From positions 20,376 through 84,375 of the forward strand of contig NZ_JAMFLX010000020.1 of NCBI RefSeq assembly GCF_023502345.1: a DNA stretch of 64,000 bases, given 5' to 3'. This stretch comes from Parendozoicomonas callyspongiae (GTDB taxonomy: Bacteria > Pseudomonadota > Gammaproteobacteria > Pseudomonadales > Endozoicomonadaceae). Within the stretch, counting starts at the first letter, position 1. Each line of letters starts with the position of its first letter. The notes beneath the pieces were generated by a model, which saw only the letters and a list, made by a program, of their open reading frames with translations, was not told the origin of the DNA and searched no databases. This document shows, piece by piece, positions 8,704-17,872 of this stretch. The position numbers and the translations under genes are program-made.

Positions 8704-10191
8704 ATGAGCCTGCAGAAATTAACGTCCTGCTTTGCCTGTTTAATGAGTGTGGTTATTTTCGCTGGTCTGATAATCCTGGCGGGCTGTTCATCAAAACCAA
8801 AGGTTGTACTGCCTGAGTCTCTGCTGGAAGAACAGTTGGAATCTGTGCCACTGGTTTTCCCCGGCTTTCCTGTTGCCAGTCATTCCCTGGATACCAAAGA
8901 ATCCCCTCGGGAATCCTGGCGGAGCTGGATTCAGTGGTTGAATGAATTTCCCCTGCCGTCACCGGTTGCTCCGGTTCCTCTGGTTGAGATTGATCAGCAG
9001 TCATTGCACAAGGCTGGGGCCGTGTGGATTCCATGGTTGAAGGGAAAAGCCGATCAGGGTGATATCACCGCGCAGGTGGTAATGGGACTTATGCGACAGC
9101 AGGGTGGTTTTGCCGAGATCAATAGAAAAGATGGCATTCATTGGCTGGACAAGGCGGCCTCTGGCGGTAACTCTTTTGCAGCCTGGCAGAGAGCACTGAC
9201 CATGTTACACGACCAGAATCATAAAGATGCTGTCCAGCTGGATAAGCTGTTGAACCAGGCCGTACAGGAAAAGAATGGCTATGCGGAACTGGTACTGGCG
9301 CGTTTGTACCGTGATGGAAACAGGCTGGTGCAGGATGTGGTCAATTCTGAAAAGTGGTACCGGAAGGTCTTGCAGCAATCTTCTAACAAAGCACTGCAAA
9401 ACAATTCTCGCCTCAATATTGGCCTGATTGAATGGTTTGGTATTGGCAGGAAAAGAAATACGCTGGCAGCAGTGAAAGAGTGGAAGCAGTCGGCAGAAGC
9501 CGGTGATGCAAGAGGAGCACTGTTAGCCGCACTTGGGCAAAGTGATGGAGAGAGTGAAGCGTTGCTTAAGCAAGCGGCCAGTGCCGGAATCTCTCTGGCG
9601 TTTAACCAGTTTGGCCTGATGAACTGGAAACAGGAAAACTACCTGCCGGCAGCATCTCTGTTTGACAAAGGACATCAGAAAGGAGACCTGCTGGCTTCCT
9701 ATAACCTGTCAGTAGCCTTTTATTCCGGGAATGGGCGACCCCCCAATTTTCATAAGGCGCTGGTCATGATGTCTGAACCTGCTGCCCGGGGCGACAGAAA
9801 TGCGCGACGGCTGCAGGGTTTCCTTTACTGGCAGGGGCCTGGGCCGGTTGCTGTTTCATACACCAAGGCTCGCAAGGCTTTTACAGATGCGGCGGATCAG
9901 GGTGACCTGTATAGCTATTACGCTCTGGGGCTTATGGCTGCCATCGGACAGGGCGAACCAAGAGATCTGGTAACGGCCTGGGCCAACCTTGCTGTTGTCG
10001 CCGCCTGGGGTGTTCCGGAAGCCGCAACACTCAGGGATATTGTGGTTGGCAAAATGACTGACCAGGAACAGGCTGTGGCCAGAAAACGTGCCCAGACCTT
10101 ATTTGATAACTGCAAGACGAAGGCTGTCTATCTGGATGTAGACCGACAGTCGTCGCCTGTTAAAGCAACTCTGGTAAAGACTCAAAGCTGA
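8704..10191 (+). CDS. Sel1-repeat lipoprotein in T6SS cluster
   Basis: A 495-residue predicted lipoprotein: a signal peptide with lipobox ILAGC places the lipidated Cys at about residue 28. The rest is mostly Sel1/TPR-like helical repeats (for example ELVLARLYRDGNRLVQD; YALGLMAAIGQGEPRDLVTA). Sel1 proteins act as protein-binding scaffolds, and periplasmic Sel1 lipoproteins are known as immunity proteins against some T6SS lipase effectors. Here no effector gene lies beside it, so an immunity role is speculative; an accessory role in T6SS assembly is equally open. It diverges from vgrG across only 42 bases, so its promoter probably overlaps the vgrG start. Confidence 0.78.
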   Translation: MSLQKLTSCFACLMSVVIFAGLIILAGCSSKPKVVLPESLLEEQLESVPLVFPGFPVASHSLDTKESPRESWRSWIQWLNEFPLPSPVAPVPLVEIDQQSLHKAGAVWIPWLKGKADQGDITAQVVMGLMRQQGGFAEINRKDGIHWLDKAASGGNSFAAWQRALTMLHDQNHKDAVQLDKLLNQAVQEKNGYAELVLARLYRDGNRLVQDVVNSEKWYRKVLQQSSNKALQNNSRLNIGLIEWFGIGRKRNTLAAVKEWKQSAEAGDARGALLAALGQSDGESEALLKQAASAGISLAFNQFGLMNWKQENYLPAASLFDKGHQKGDLLASYNLSVAFYSGNGRPPNFHKALVMMSEPAARGDRNARRLQGFLYWQGPGPVAVSYTKARKAFTDAADQGDLYSYYALGLMAAIGQGEPRDLVTAWANLAVVAAWGVPEAATLRDIVVGKMTDQEQAVARKRAQTLFDNCKTKAVYLDVDRQSSPVKATLVKTQS

Positions 10192-10326
10192 TCTATGCTC
10201 TTCTGGCCTGATGATATCGGATAGGTAACCCGGGTTGGACAGAGCATGTCCCAAGTGTCTCTGGAGTACTTTCTTACACCTTTCAGGCTGTGCAAGTTGT
10301 AAAACAACCGGAGATGCTGGCTCTTC

Positions 10327-11766
10327 ATGTTCCTGCAGCCGTTAGTGATCGACAGTATTTTGCGCCCCTGTTCTGACAAGTATCAGGCAGGAAGTGATTT
10401 ACGTCTGGATCGCAGCCGGTTTCGCCCACTTCGCAATCAGTACAACGTTGCCCGCACAGGTTTCCGTCAACTGCTTCAACAGCCCGATGCCAGCGAACGC
10501 GACCAACTGGTGAAAACCAATACCCAGAACTGGGAATCACTGTCGGAAAATCTGGTCGAAATCCTGACCCGCGATACCAAGGATCTGGAGCTGGTGTCGT
10601 GGCTCTGTGAATGCCAGCTGTTCAGCAAGACTCCCTGGCAATGTCTTTTAACTGCACTGAAAACCCTTTCCAGAATTATTGAGCTTTACTGGCAGGACTG
10701 TCATCCGGGGGGCATATCTGAAACAGAAGGGCGTGATGTCCCTGATATAACTCGGCGTGTCGCAGTCCTGAAAACACTTTTTGGTGAGGGAGGAGATAGT
10801 GGTCTGCTGGTTATGCCTTCCCGCCTTTGCCCTCTGATTGGTGAAACAACTCTGGGCGACTGCATGGCGGCAGACCGGCGGGGGGATTCCCTGACCCTGA
10901 AGAGTGAGCTGATAACTCTTCTGCCACAGGAAGCCGATACCCTGAAGCGGCGGATACAGACACTGTTTGATATGCGTCGAACAGTAAAAGAGATTGATGG
11001 GCGGCTGGCTGATGTCTGTGAGGGAAACTGGATCGCCGGATGCCAACCCTTGCTGGATATTATCGAGACAGTTATTCGCTGGCTTGATTTTATCTGTGCC
11101 GAAGAGATCAATGACTGGCCAAAGGATCAGTCAGAACAGGGTGCCAGTGATAGCTATGCCGGGAGTGACACGGCAGAACAGGTTGTGACCGATGAAGTTC
11201 CTGAAGCTGCCGAGAGCAATGGTAATGGCAATAATTCTGTCACTGAAGAAGCTGAACAATGGAATATCGGTGCCCGGCAGACAATCAGCAGCACCGGCGC
11301 TGTCGGCAGCCGGCTCGAAGCATACCGTTTACTGCAACAGCTGGCTGATTATTTTCGTACTGCAGAACCCCATAGCCCGGTTACCTGTCTGCTTGACAGA
11401 GCAGTGACCTGGGGACAGATGTCTCTGGAAGAGTTAATGAAAGAACTGCTTTCCGGACATCAACGTGCCTTGGATCGGGTCAGCGATCTGACCGGATTGC
11501 TGGCAACCAGTGCCCGCCTGCCAGATATATCACGGTCGATGGGAAATGGTTCCCCATCTGGTTTCTCCAAACCACCGTCAACATTCCCCCTGGGGGATAT
11601 GGACGCGACCCCGCCTTCAGAAAAGGCCACTGAAACAGACAGTTCCCAGACCCAGTCATCAATTTCAACTGCTGATATGTCGGATGTCGGTAGTGCAGAT
11701 CAGGCAGAGGATGATCAAGAAACTGAGTCCGCTTCATCGGGTGGATTCTCTCAACAACTGATGTAG
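10327..11766 (+). CDS. tssA: T6SS cap/assembly protein TssA
   Basis: A 479-residue ImpA_N-type TssA. The N-terminal domain shows the family pattern (NTQNWESLSENLVEILT; DLELVSWLCECQL; ELYWQDCHPG). A second helical region near residues 320-400 (RLEAYRLLQQLADYFR, EPHSPVTCLLDRAVTWG) is the conserved C-terminal element. TssA primes tail assembly on the baseplate and organises tube/sheath polymerisation. Two low-complexity acidic/Ser-rich stretches are odd: about residues 262-312 and the last ~80 residues, ending FSQQLM. Start is the ATG at 10327; the ribosome site is weak (a GGAG lies 14 bases off). It heads the second tss operon and ends 10 bases before hcp. Confidence 0.88.
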   Translation: MFLQPLVIDSILRPCSDKYQAGSDLRLDRSRFRPLRNQYNVARTGFRQLLQQPDASERDQLVKTNTQNWESLSENLVEILTRDTKDLELVSWLCECQLFSKTPWQCLLTALKTLSRIIELYWQDCHPGGISETEGRDVPDITRRVAVLKTLFGEGGDSGLLVMPSRLCPLIGETTLGDCMAADRRGDSLTLKSELITLLPQEADTLKRRIQTLFDMRRTVKEIDGRLADVCEGNWIAGCQPLLDIIETVIRWLDFICAEEINDWPKDQSEQGASDSYAGSDTAEQVVTDEVPEAAESNGNGNNSVTEEAEQWNIGARQTISSTGAVGSRLEAYRLLQQLADYFRTAEPHSPVTCLLDRAVTWGQMSLEELMKELLSGHQRALDRVSDLTGLLATSARLPDISRSMGNGSPSGFSKPPSTFPLGDMDATPPSEKATETDSSQTQSSISTADMSDVGSADQAEDDQETESASSGGFSQQLM

Positions 11767-11776
11767 GAGATATTGC

Positions 11777-12310
11777 ATGGCCAGCCTTTATATGCGCATT
11801 GGCACCGAAGAGGTGAAAGGGGCAGCCACGGCTGATTACACCGGTGGCGATGATATGAGCAAACAGGGATGGTTTGCCATCAAGAGTTTCTCTTGGGGCG
11901 CTGTCCGTTCAGTGGGCATGGACATCGGTAATGGCATGAACCAGGACTCCGGCATGGTGGCCATGAATGAGCTTTCAGTCACCAAAGAGGTCTGCGGTGC
12001 TTCGGAAAGCCTGCTCTCTTCCCTTTATATGCCTGGTGATGAAGGGAAAACAATTGATCTGATCTGCACCAAGCCTGACCGATCCGGTGAAGGTTCACAG
12101 GTATATCTGCAGGTCAAACTGGAGAAGGCACGACTGGTGTCTTATAGCGTCAGTGGCAGTGATGGTGGCACGCCTTTCGAGAGTTTGGCTATCGCCTATA
12201 ACACCATCAAGATCAAGCACTGGCATGAAGCGGAAGGTGGCAAGCTTGAGCCAGGAGGCCTGGTTGCATACGACCTGCCTACCGGAAAAGTCATCTCCGG
12301 CAAGAAATAA
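11777..12310 (+). CDS. hcp: T6SS tube protein Hcp (TssD)
   Basis: A 177-residue Hcp, the hexameric ring protein that stacks into the inner tube and is exported with VgrG. Recognisable: start MASLYMRIG, then IKSFSWGAVR, ELSVTKEVCGASESLLSSL and the C-terminal FESLAIAYNTIKIKHW. Length is a little above the usual 160-172. There is no signal peptide, as expected. A GGAGAT ribosome site sits close upstream of the ATG. It lies between tssA and tssB, so tube and sheath are co-expressed. Surface residues differ between Hcp types and cannot be assigned to a subclass here. Confidence 0.95.
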   Translation: MASLYMRIGTEEVKGAATADYTGGDDMSKQGWFAIKSFSWGAVRSVGMDIGNGMNQDSGMVAMNELSVTKEVCGASESLLSSLYMPGDEGKTIDLICTKPDRSGEGSQVYLQVKLEKARLVSYSVSGSDGGTPFESLAIAYNTIKIKHWHEAEGGKLEPGGLVAYDLPTGKVISGKK

Positions 12311-12325
12311 CGGAGGGTTCTAGCA

Positions 12326-12847
12326 ATGGCTGTCAGTTCTCAACATAAAAGGGTTCGCAAGAATCGCGTCAGTATAACCTACGATGTCGAGACTAACGGT
12401 GCCCTGGAAACCAAGGAGTTGCCTTTCGTCGTGGGCGTTATCGGCGACTTTGCCGGCTCCAAACCGGAAGATCAGCGCCAGCCCCTGGAGGACAGGGAGT
12501 TTACCCAGATTGATAAGGATAACTTCAATGAAGTGATGGGCAGGATTGGGCCGGAGTTGAGCGTCAAGGTTGACAACAAGTTGGCGAAAGAGGGAGAGCA
12601 GAGTGATCTGCAGGTGGATCTCAAGTTCAACACCATGAAGGATTTTGAACCTGAGCAGATCGTTCAGCAGGTTGACCCTCTTCGCAAACTTCTTGATACC
12701 CGTAATCAACTCAAAGTTCTGCTCAGCAAGGCGGATCGTTCTCGGGATCTGGAGAAACTGCTGCAGGATATCCTGCAAAACAACGATGCTCTCGGGGATC
12801 TTTCCAAAGAGCTGGGAATTGAAGTGCCTGAGAAAGAGGGTGACTGA
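12326..12847 (+). CDS. tssB: T6SS sheath small subunit TssB
   Basis: A 173-residue TssB/VipA. The family N-terminus is clear (RKNRVSITYDVETNGA, LPFVVGVIGDFAG), followed by the conserved segment ending in RIGPELSVKV and FEPEQIVQQVDPLRKLLDTR. TssB intertwines with TssC to form the contractile sheath around Hcp, and its helix recruits ClpV after contraction in some systems. The GGAGG ribosome site is ideally placed. It lies 15 bases after hcp and two bases before tssC. Confidence 0.97.
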   Translation: MAVSSQHKRVRKNRVSITYDVETNGALETKELPFVVGVIGDFAGSKPEDQRQPLEDREFTQIDKDNFNEVMGRIGPELSVKVDNKLAKEGEQSDLQVDLKFNTMKDFEPEQIVQQVDPLRKLLDTRNQLKVLLSKADRSRDLEKLLQDILQNNDALGDLSKELGIEVPEKEGD

Positions 12848-12849
12848 CT

Positions 12850-14328
12850 ATGGCAGAAGCGAAAGAGCAGGCGGCCGGTGAAGCTGGTGCAGCTGAGGAA
12901 GTTGGCTTTTTGGACCAGGCCATTGCTGCAACCAGTTACACCCCACCTGATGCAACCAAGGAGATGCTGTCTGCTTTTACAGAGCAGGCACTGGAGGGCT
13001 CTGTTGTCTGGGATCGTAATCTGACCCAGACCATAGAGTCTGCCGTGGCTGCCATTGATGCCCAGATTTCACAACAGTTGTCGGCTATTATGCACGCAGA
13101 TGATTTCCGGGAACTTGAGGGAAGCTGGCGCGGACTGAACAAACTGGTGAAAGAGTCCGAGACCGGTTCAGACCTTAAAATCAGGGTTTTTGACGTCGGC
13201 AGGGAGGAGCTTCTGGATCAGTTCGAGAGTGCTCCGGCCATCGATCGCAGCCTGTTCTTCAATAAGTATTACCAGCATGAGTTTGGTACCGCAGGGGGGG
13301 AGCCGTATGGTGCCTTGATAGGAGATTTCTACTTCAGCCACGACGAGGAAGATGTCGCCCTGTTGCGATATCTTGGCGAGGTCTGCGCGTCCAGTCACTG
13401 TCCCTTTATTACCGGAACCAGCCCGAAGGTTTTTGAATACAGTGATTACCAGATGTTCAATGAGGGTCGGCCTGTGGCTGCCGGCTTCGATGCACCGGCC
13501 TACGCCAGCTGGAATGCCTTCCGGGGCTCTGAGGACTCACGTTATATCTGCATGACCCTGCCCAAGACCCTGGCACGACTGCCCTACGGAAAGGCAACCT
13601 CACCTGTTAAATCATTCGATTTTGAAGAGTTTCAACTGGATGCAGCAGGTGATCCAATTCCCGGCAGTCAGGATGATTTTGTCTGGAGTAACGCGGCTTG
13701 GGCCATGGGACTGAACCTGACCCGTGCCTTTACTCGTTTCGGATGGTGTACCGCCATTCGAGGGAAAGAGAATGGCGGTATGGTCGAGAACCTGCCCAAT
13801 TTCCTCTATACATCGGAAGCCGGGGATCGTATCCAGCAGTGTCCTACAGAGGTGAATCTGACCGATGAGCGGGAGAAAGAGCTGAGTGATCTCGGGTTCC
13901 TGCCTCTGGTGCATTATAAGAATTCCAATTATGCGGTTTTTATGGGTGCGCAGACTATCCAGAAACCAAAGACGTATACGGATCCTTCCGCTACGGCAAA
14001 CGCGGCTATTTCTGCGCGACTACCCTACATAATGGCAAGCAGCCGGATAGCCCATTACCTGAAAGTGATGGGCAGGGATCAGATCGGCTCTCATAAAACA
14101 CCGGAAGATGTTCAGAAATATCTGTCGACGTGGATGGGCCAGTATGTCAATGCCAATGCTCTGGGAGATGAAGCAAGAGCAACCCATCCGCTACGGGAAG
14201 CCAAAATCAGTGTTGTTGAACAGCCCGGTCGGCCCGGCAGCTATTCCGCTGTCGCTTATATGCGCCCGTGGCTGCAGATGGAAGAACTGACCACATCCCT
14301 GCGTATGGTCGCGGAAATTCCGGGTTAA
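12850..14328 (+). CDS. tssC: T6SS sheath large subunit TssC
   Basis: A 492-residue TssC/VipB of standard length and the best-conserved gene of the cluster: LEGSWRGLNKLVKESETG, FNKYYQHEFGTAGGEPYG, GDFYFSHDEEDV, VDLT-like NLTDEREKELSDLGFLPL and the C-terminal ISARLPYIMASSRIAHYLKV with MGQYV. It polymerises with TssB into the sheath. The gene follows tssB by two bases and precedes a second tssC-like gene by seven, so the two large-subunit-type proteins come from the same transcript. Confidence 0.98.
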   Translation: MAEAKEQAAGEAGAAEEVGFLDQAIAATSYTPPDATKEMLSAFTEQALEGSVVWDRNLTQTIESAVAAIDAQISQQLSAIMHADDFRELEGSWRGLNKLVKESETGSDLKIRVFDVGREELLDQFESAPAIDRSLFFNKYYQHEFGTAGGEPYGALIGDFYFSHDEEDVALLRYLGEVCASSHCPFITGTSPKVFEYSDYQMFNEGRPVAAGFDAPAYASWNAFRGSEDSRYICMTLPKTLARLPYGKATSPVKSFDFEEFQLDAAGDPIPGSQDDFVWSNAAWAMGLNLTRAFTRFGWCTAIRGKENGGMVENLPNFLYTSEAGDRIQQCPTEVNLTDEREKELSDLGFLPLVHYKNSNYAVFMGAQTIQKPKTYTDPSATANAAISARLPYIMASSRIAHYLKVMGRDQIGSHKTPEDVQKYLSTWMGQYVNANALGDEARATHPLREAKISVVEQPGRPGSYSAVAYMRPWLQMEELTTSLRMVAEIPG

Positions 14329-14335
14329 GCTCGGA

Positions 14336-15679
14336 ATGTCCGCCGCCCAGCAATACAGGGATACCACTGACTGTGATGACAGAGCCCGTGTCACTATAGA
14401 GCGACTCATAGCTGAAATCGATGAGCTGGTCAGTGCCCAGCTGGATGCCATCCTGGTGCACCCTGTGCTTCAGGATCTTCATGGGCGCTGGCTGGCACTC
14501 TGGTCGCTGGTGGATCTCCATCTGGATCACCGTCTGGTTCTTCTTAAGATTATTAACTGCCAATGGGATGAGTTAGCTGAAGAATTAAACCGCTCGGTGG
14601 ATATCGAGAGTTCCTGGCTCTATGACAGGGTCGGGCGCAGGGAATTGAATACTCCTGGTGGATTGCCCTTTGGCCTTCTGTTGGCGGATTACCTGCCTTC
14701 CTCTGATCCGGGAGGTTTGCTGACCCATGGTGATGATCTTTACACCCTGCAGCTTCTGGCAGCAGTGGGAGCCACGGCTCTTTGTCCCGTGGTGGTTTCG
14801 GTAGACGATGGTTTTATGGGAAGCCGGGATGATCGAATGCTGGCTTCGTTGCAGAGACTGGAGCGGGTGATGGCCAGTGATGATTTTGTCAGCTGGCAAC
14901 TGTTGCGTCGTTTGGGAGAGTCTGCTTTTTTGGGGGTGGCTTGGCCCATGCTTCTTTACCACCACGAGCAGGAACGTTTGTGTCGGGGTTTTTGTTATCG
15001 CTCACAGGATGCTCAAAGCGGTTATCTGCGTGTGGGAGCTGCCTGGGCTTTTGTCTGCATTGTTATGAGGGAATTTGACCGGTGTCGCTGGTTTGGATTT
15101 CTGCGTAACTGCGAGCCAGGTATTGAAGGTGGTGGCCATGTCAGTGGAGGCACGGGAACGGCCAGCAGTAATTTATTTAACCGGGCAGTGGCCAGTATCC
15201 GTCTGGGAGAGTATCTGGAGAACTGCTATCACGGCCTGGGCTTTCTTTCGCCAGGGACAACGTACCTGTCGGATAGCCTCTCTTTCCACACCAATAACTC
15301 GGTTATGCAGTGTGGTTCGGGAACCGATGAGCAGATTCATGGCCTTCTTCAAAGTACCCTGATCGGCTGTCGTTTTGCCCACTATCTTAAGGTGCTGGTC
15401 AGAGACCGGATCGGATCATTTGATACTGTCGGTGATTGCGAACGTTATCTGAGTCGCTGGCTGCAGAAGTATGTCAGTGATGTTGATTATGGTGAAGACA
15501 GTATTATGGCGCGGTTTCCTCTCAAGCATGCCCAGGTACGTCTTGAGGCGGATAGTCGGCATCCCGGCCGTTATCGCTGTGTCGTCTACCTGCAGCCACA
15601 ATATCAGTATGATCAGATGGATTCTGAAATCGTACTGCACACGGATCTGGCAACGGATGCCGTGGGAGGTCAGGTATGA
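14336..15679 (+). CDS. Second, divergent TssC-family protein
   Basis: A 447-residue paralogue of TssC lacking the first ~45 residues of the canonical subunit. Matching segments can be paired by eye: DLHGRWLALWSLVD with the TssC ELEGSWRGLNKLV, GGLPFGLLLADY with GGEPYGALIGDF, and CRFAHYLKVLVRDRIGSF with SRIAHYLKVMGRDQIGSH, followed by YLSRWLQKYV and a HPGRYR C-terminal strand. Identity is low elsewhere. It may be a sheath-cap, baseplate-proximal or regulatory variant; duplicated TssC genes of this ImpD-like kind occur in other T6SS loci. It overlaps tssE by four bases. The ATG has no good ribosome site, so translation probably depends on tssC. Confidence 0.85.
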   Translation: MSAAQQYRDTTDCDDRARVTIERLIAEIDELVSAQLDAILVHPVLQDLHGRWLALWSLVDLHLDHRLVLLKIINCQWDELAEELNRSVDIESSWLYDRVGRRELNTPGGLPFGLLLADYLPSSDPGGLLTHGDDLYTLQLLAAVGATALCPVVVSVDDGFMGSRDDRMLASLQRLERVMASDDFVSWQLLRRLGESAFLGVAWPMLLYHHEQERLCRGFCYRSQDAQSGYLRVGAAWAFVCIVMREFDRCRWFGFLRNCEPGIEGGGHVSGGTGTASSNLFNRAVASIRLGEYLENCYHGLGFLSPGTTYLSDSLSFHTNNSVMQCGSGTDEQIHGLLQSTLIGCRFAHYLKVLVRDRIGSFDTVGDCERYLSRWLQKYVSDVDYGEDSIMARFPLKHAQVRLEADSRHPGRYRCVVYLQPQYQYDQMDSEIVLHTDLATDAVGGQV

Positions 15680-16104
15680 GTGAAAGCCTTATGCAGGCCT
15701 TTGCCGGGAATTTTGTCCAGGTATCCGGCGACAGTGTTCGTAACTCCGTCGTTATGGCTCTGCTGATGCTTTTAGGTTCACGTCCGCAGGATCGTTTTGG
15801 TCTGCAGCTGCATCCTGATCTTGAGTACACCATTCTGGGATTCGGGGTGAATGATCTCCACCAGCTTCGCAATAACCGTCAGGTTGAGAGTTACTGTGAA
15901 GATCTTGCCCAGAAGATTCAGAACTTCGATTGCCGCCTTTCAGGGGTCACGGTAAAACCGGATAAAAGCGAAGAAGCGGGCAGAGATACCCTGCGGTTAT
16001 TGATCACGGCCCGTCTTGCCGATCATGATGATGTGATTGGTCTGTCAACGGATATCCGCCTGATTGATGGTAATTGTGAGATCAGGGAGACAGGTGGTGA
16101 CTGA
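15676..16104 (+). CDS. tssE: T6SS baseplate wedge protein TssE (gp25-like)
   Basis: A 142-residue gp25/GPW-family protein, the wedge that starts sheath polymerisation. Visible: NSVVMALLMLLGSRPQDRFG, the family's ring-forming helix followed by the R-P turn, then PDLEYTILGFGVNDL and a C-terminal beta hairpin (RLLITARLAD). The start ATG overlaps the tssC-like stop (ATGA). Its own 3' end overlaps the tssF start. Confidence 0.9.
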   Translation: MSESLMQAFAGNFVQVSGDSVRNSVVMALLMLLGSRPQDRFGLQLHPDLEYTILGFGVNDLHQLRNNRQVESYCEDLAQKIQNFDCRLSGVTVKPDKSEEAGRDTLRLLITARLADHDDVIGLSTDIRLIDGNCEIRETGGD

Positions 16105-17872
16105 CTCTCTGTTGCAGTATTACAGCCGTGAACTGGAATTTATCCGTCGCAGAGCCAGACAATTTTCGGAAGCACATCCGGGAACAGCAAGCCGATTGGG
16201 TATGGCCGGCGAGCATATCGCCGATCCCCATATGGAACGGCTGTTGGAAAGTGTGGCTTTTCTCAATGCCAGACTGGAGATGAAGCTGGATGACAGCTAT
16301 CCGCAGCTGGCGGAAAGCCTGTTGAAGATTATGTTTCCTCACTATCTGCGCAGCTTCCCCTCGATGGGGCTGGCTCATATCTCTCCGGATAAAACACTCA
16401 AGCAGATTTCCCATTTGCCAGCAGGCACCCGTCTGGAAGCTCGGGGTGAAGATGGCTCGCTTGTGTTCACTACGGCGTGGGACATGCAGTTAACACCCTT
16501 GTCTGTGACTTTCGCTGAGTTAAAACAGGCTCCCCTGGATTTCTCTCCCAAGGTTTCAGCTTCGGCCATGCTTCATCTGCGGCTGTGTGCGGCAGATACA
16601 GATCTTCATCTGGCAACCCTGGGGCTGGACTCTCTCTCGTTTCACTTTGATGGTGAACCGGCAATACGAAGGGCTTTGAATGATCTGGTTCACGGTCAGC
16701 TGGCCGGAATCATTATAAGCGGCAGTGGTGCAGGCGAGGGGCGTTACCTGCCGGTTGAGAAGCTGGCACCGGTGGGTGGGAGCAGGTATTTGCTGCCAAA
16801 ACCAGCTGTGAGTTTTGGTGGTTATCAGCAGTTAATGGAGGTGATGGCTTTTCCTGATCCTTTTCTTGGTTTTACCTTAAACGGTTTAAAAAATCTGATT
16901 ACCACCATGGACTGTCAGGAACTGAATGTTTACCTGCTGCTCAGGGAGGCTCCCCCGGAATTTTCACGCTCGGTTTCTGCACAGCGCTTTCGCACCGGAT
17001 GTGTGCCAGTTGTGAATCTGTTCAAGTGCCAGGCGGAGCCCCTGATTCTGAATTACGGTCGTATGCGCGATAAGGTGATTCCTGATGCCCAGGCCGGGGA
17101 TACCCTGGAAGTGTGGTCTATCGAGAAAGTGACGGATCTGACTCACCATGATCATAAAGTTGTTCCGCCCCTTTACGGACATAACTTCAATGCCAGCGAA
17201 ACAGGATTGTATTGGCTTGATGTTGGTGGCCGTGATCCGAGGGGAACATTTCATACCTATCTTTCGATCTCAGATGTGAACTACAACCCGCTGGTGGATG
17301 ACCGCCGCGTCTTTGCCATTGATACCTGGTGCAGCAATGGCAATCGTCCACGTGCACTGGCATCGGGTACTCATCTGGAGTGTATAGACAATATTGAACT
17401 GCCGGGTATTGTTAGACTTATGGACAGTCCGACACCCAGAAGATTGTCACCGCAGGGGTATGAAGCCGCCTGGGCATTGCTTTCACATTTGCAGCTGAAT
17501 TATGAGGGGCTGTTTGCTTCAAATTCCCCGGAACAGAGCATGCGTTTGTTGATCAGGCTCTATATGAGGGGACAGTGTCCGGATGGCAATGCCTGGATTG
17601 AGGCCATTCGAACAATTGCGGTCGAACCGGTAACCGCCCCTGTCTATCTTGGTGGAAGGCACTGTTTGAGTCGGGGGCGAAGAGTTCTGATTACCCTTGA
17701 CCCGGAGCCGCTAAGAGAAACGTCCTTTCAACTGTTTATTCAGACTCTCGATCAACTGGCTGCAAGCTACGCCAGCTTTGACAGTTTTCTTCAGGTTGCT
17801 GTTGTTCTGCAGGGCCAGCACGGAGTTCACACCCAATGTCATCGGCATCAGGCCCGGCAGGCCGGACTGTAA
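16097..17872 (+). CDS. tssF: T6SS baseplate protein TssF
   Basis: A 591-residue TssF (VasA/ImpG). I choose the GTG at 16097 because it gives the classic N-terminus (V)TDSLLQYYSRELEFIRRR, the usual family length and an 8-base overlap with tssE; an ATG at 16064 would add eleven unlike residues. Conserved blocks include DPHMERLLESVAFLNARLEMKLDD, PSMGLAHISPD, TPVVNLF-like GCVPVVNLF, and DSPTPRRLSPQGYEAAW. TssF forms two copies of each baseplate wedge with TssG. The 3' end overlaps tssG by 37 bases. Confidence 0.96.
   Translation: MTDSLLQYYSRELEFIRRRARQFSEAHPGTASRLGMAGEHIADPHMERLLESVAFLNARLEMKLDDSYPQLAESLLKIMFPHYLRSFPSMGLAHISPDKTLKQISHLPAGTRLEARGEDGSLVFTTAWDMQLTPLSVTFAELKQAPLDFSPKVSASAMLHLRLCAADTDLHLATLGLDSLSFHFDGEPAIRRALNDLVHGQLAGIIISGSGAGEGRYLPVEKLAPVGGSRYLLPKPAVSFGGYQQLMEVMAFPDPFLGFTLNGLKNLITTMDCQELNVYLLLREAPPEFSRSVSAQRFRTGCVPVVNLFKCQAEPLILNYGRMRDKVIPDAQAGDTLEVWSIEKVTDLTHHDHKVVPPLYGHNFNASETGLYWLDVGGRDPRGTFHTYLSISDVNYNPLVDDRRVFAIDTWCSNGNRPRALASGTHLECIDNIELPGIVRLMDSPTPRRLSPQGYEAAWALLSHLQLNYEGLFASNSPEQSMRLLIRLYMRGQCPDGNAWIEAIRTIAVEPVTAPVYLGGRHCLSRGRRVLITLDPEPLRETSFQLFIQTLDQLAASYASFDSFLQVAVVLQGQHGVHTQCHRHQARQAGL

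Noticed and set aside
10227..10236. AACCCGGGTT palindrome before tssA
   Set aside because: Ten bases only, isolated and without a promoter next to it; weak as an operator claim.
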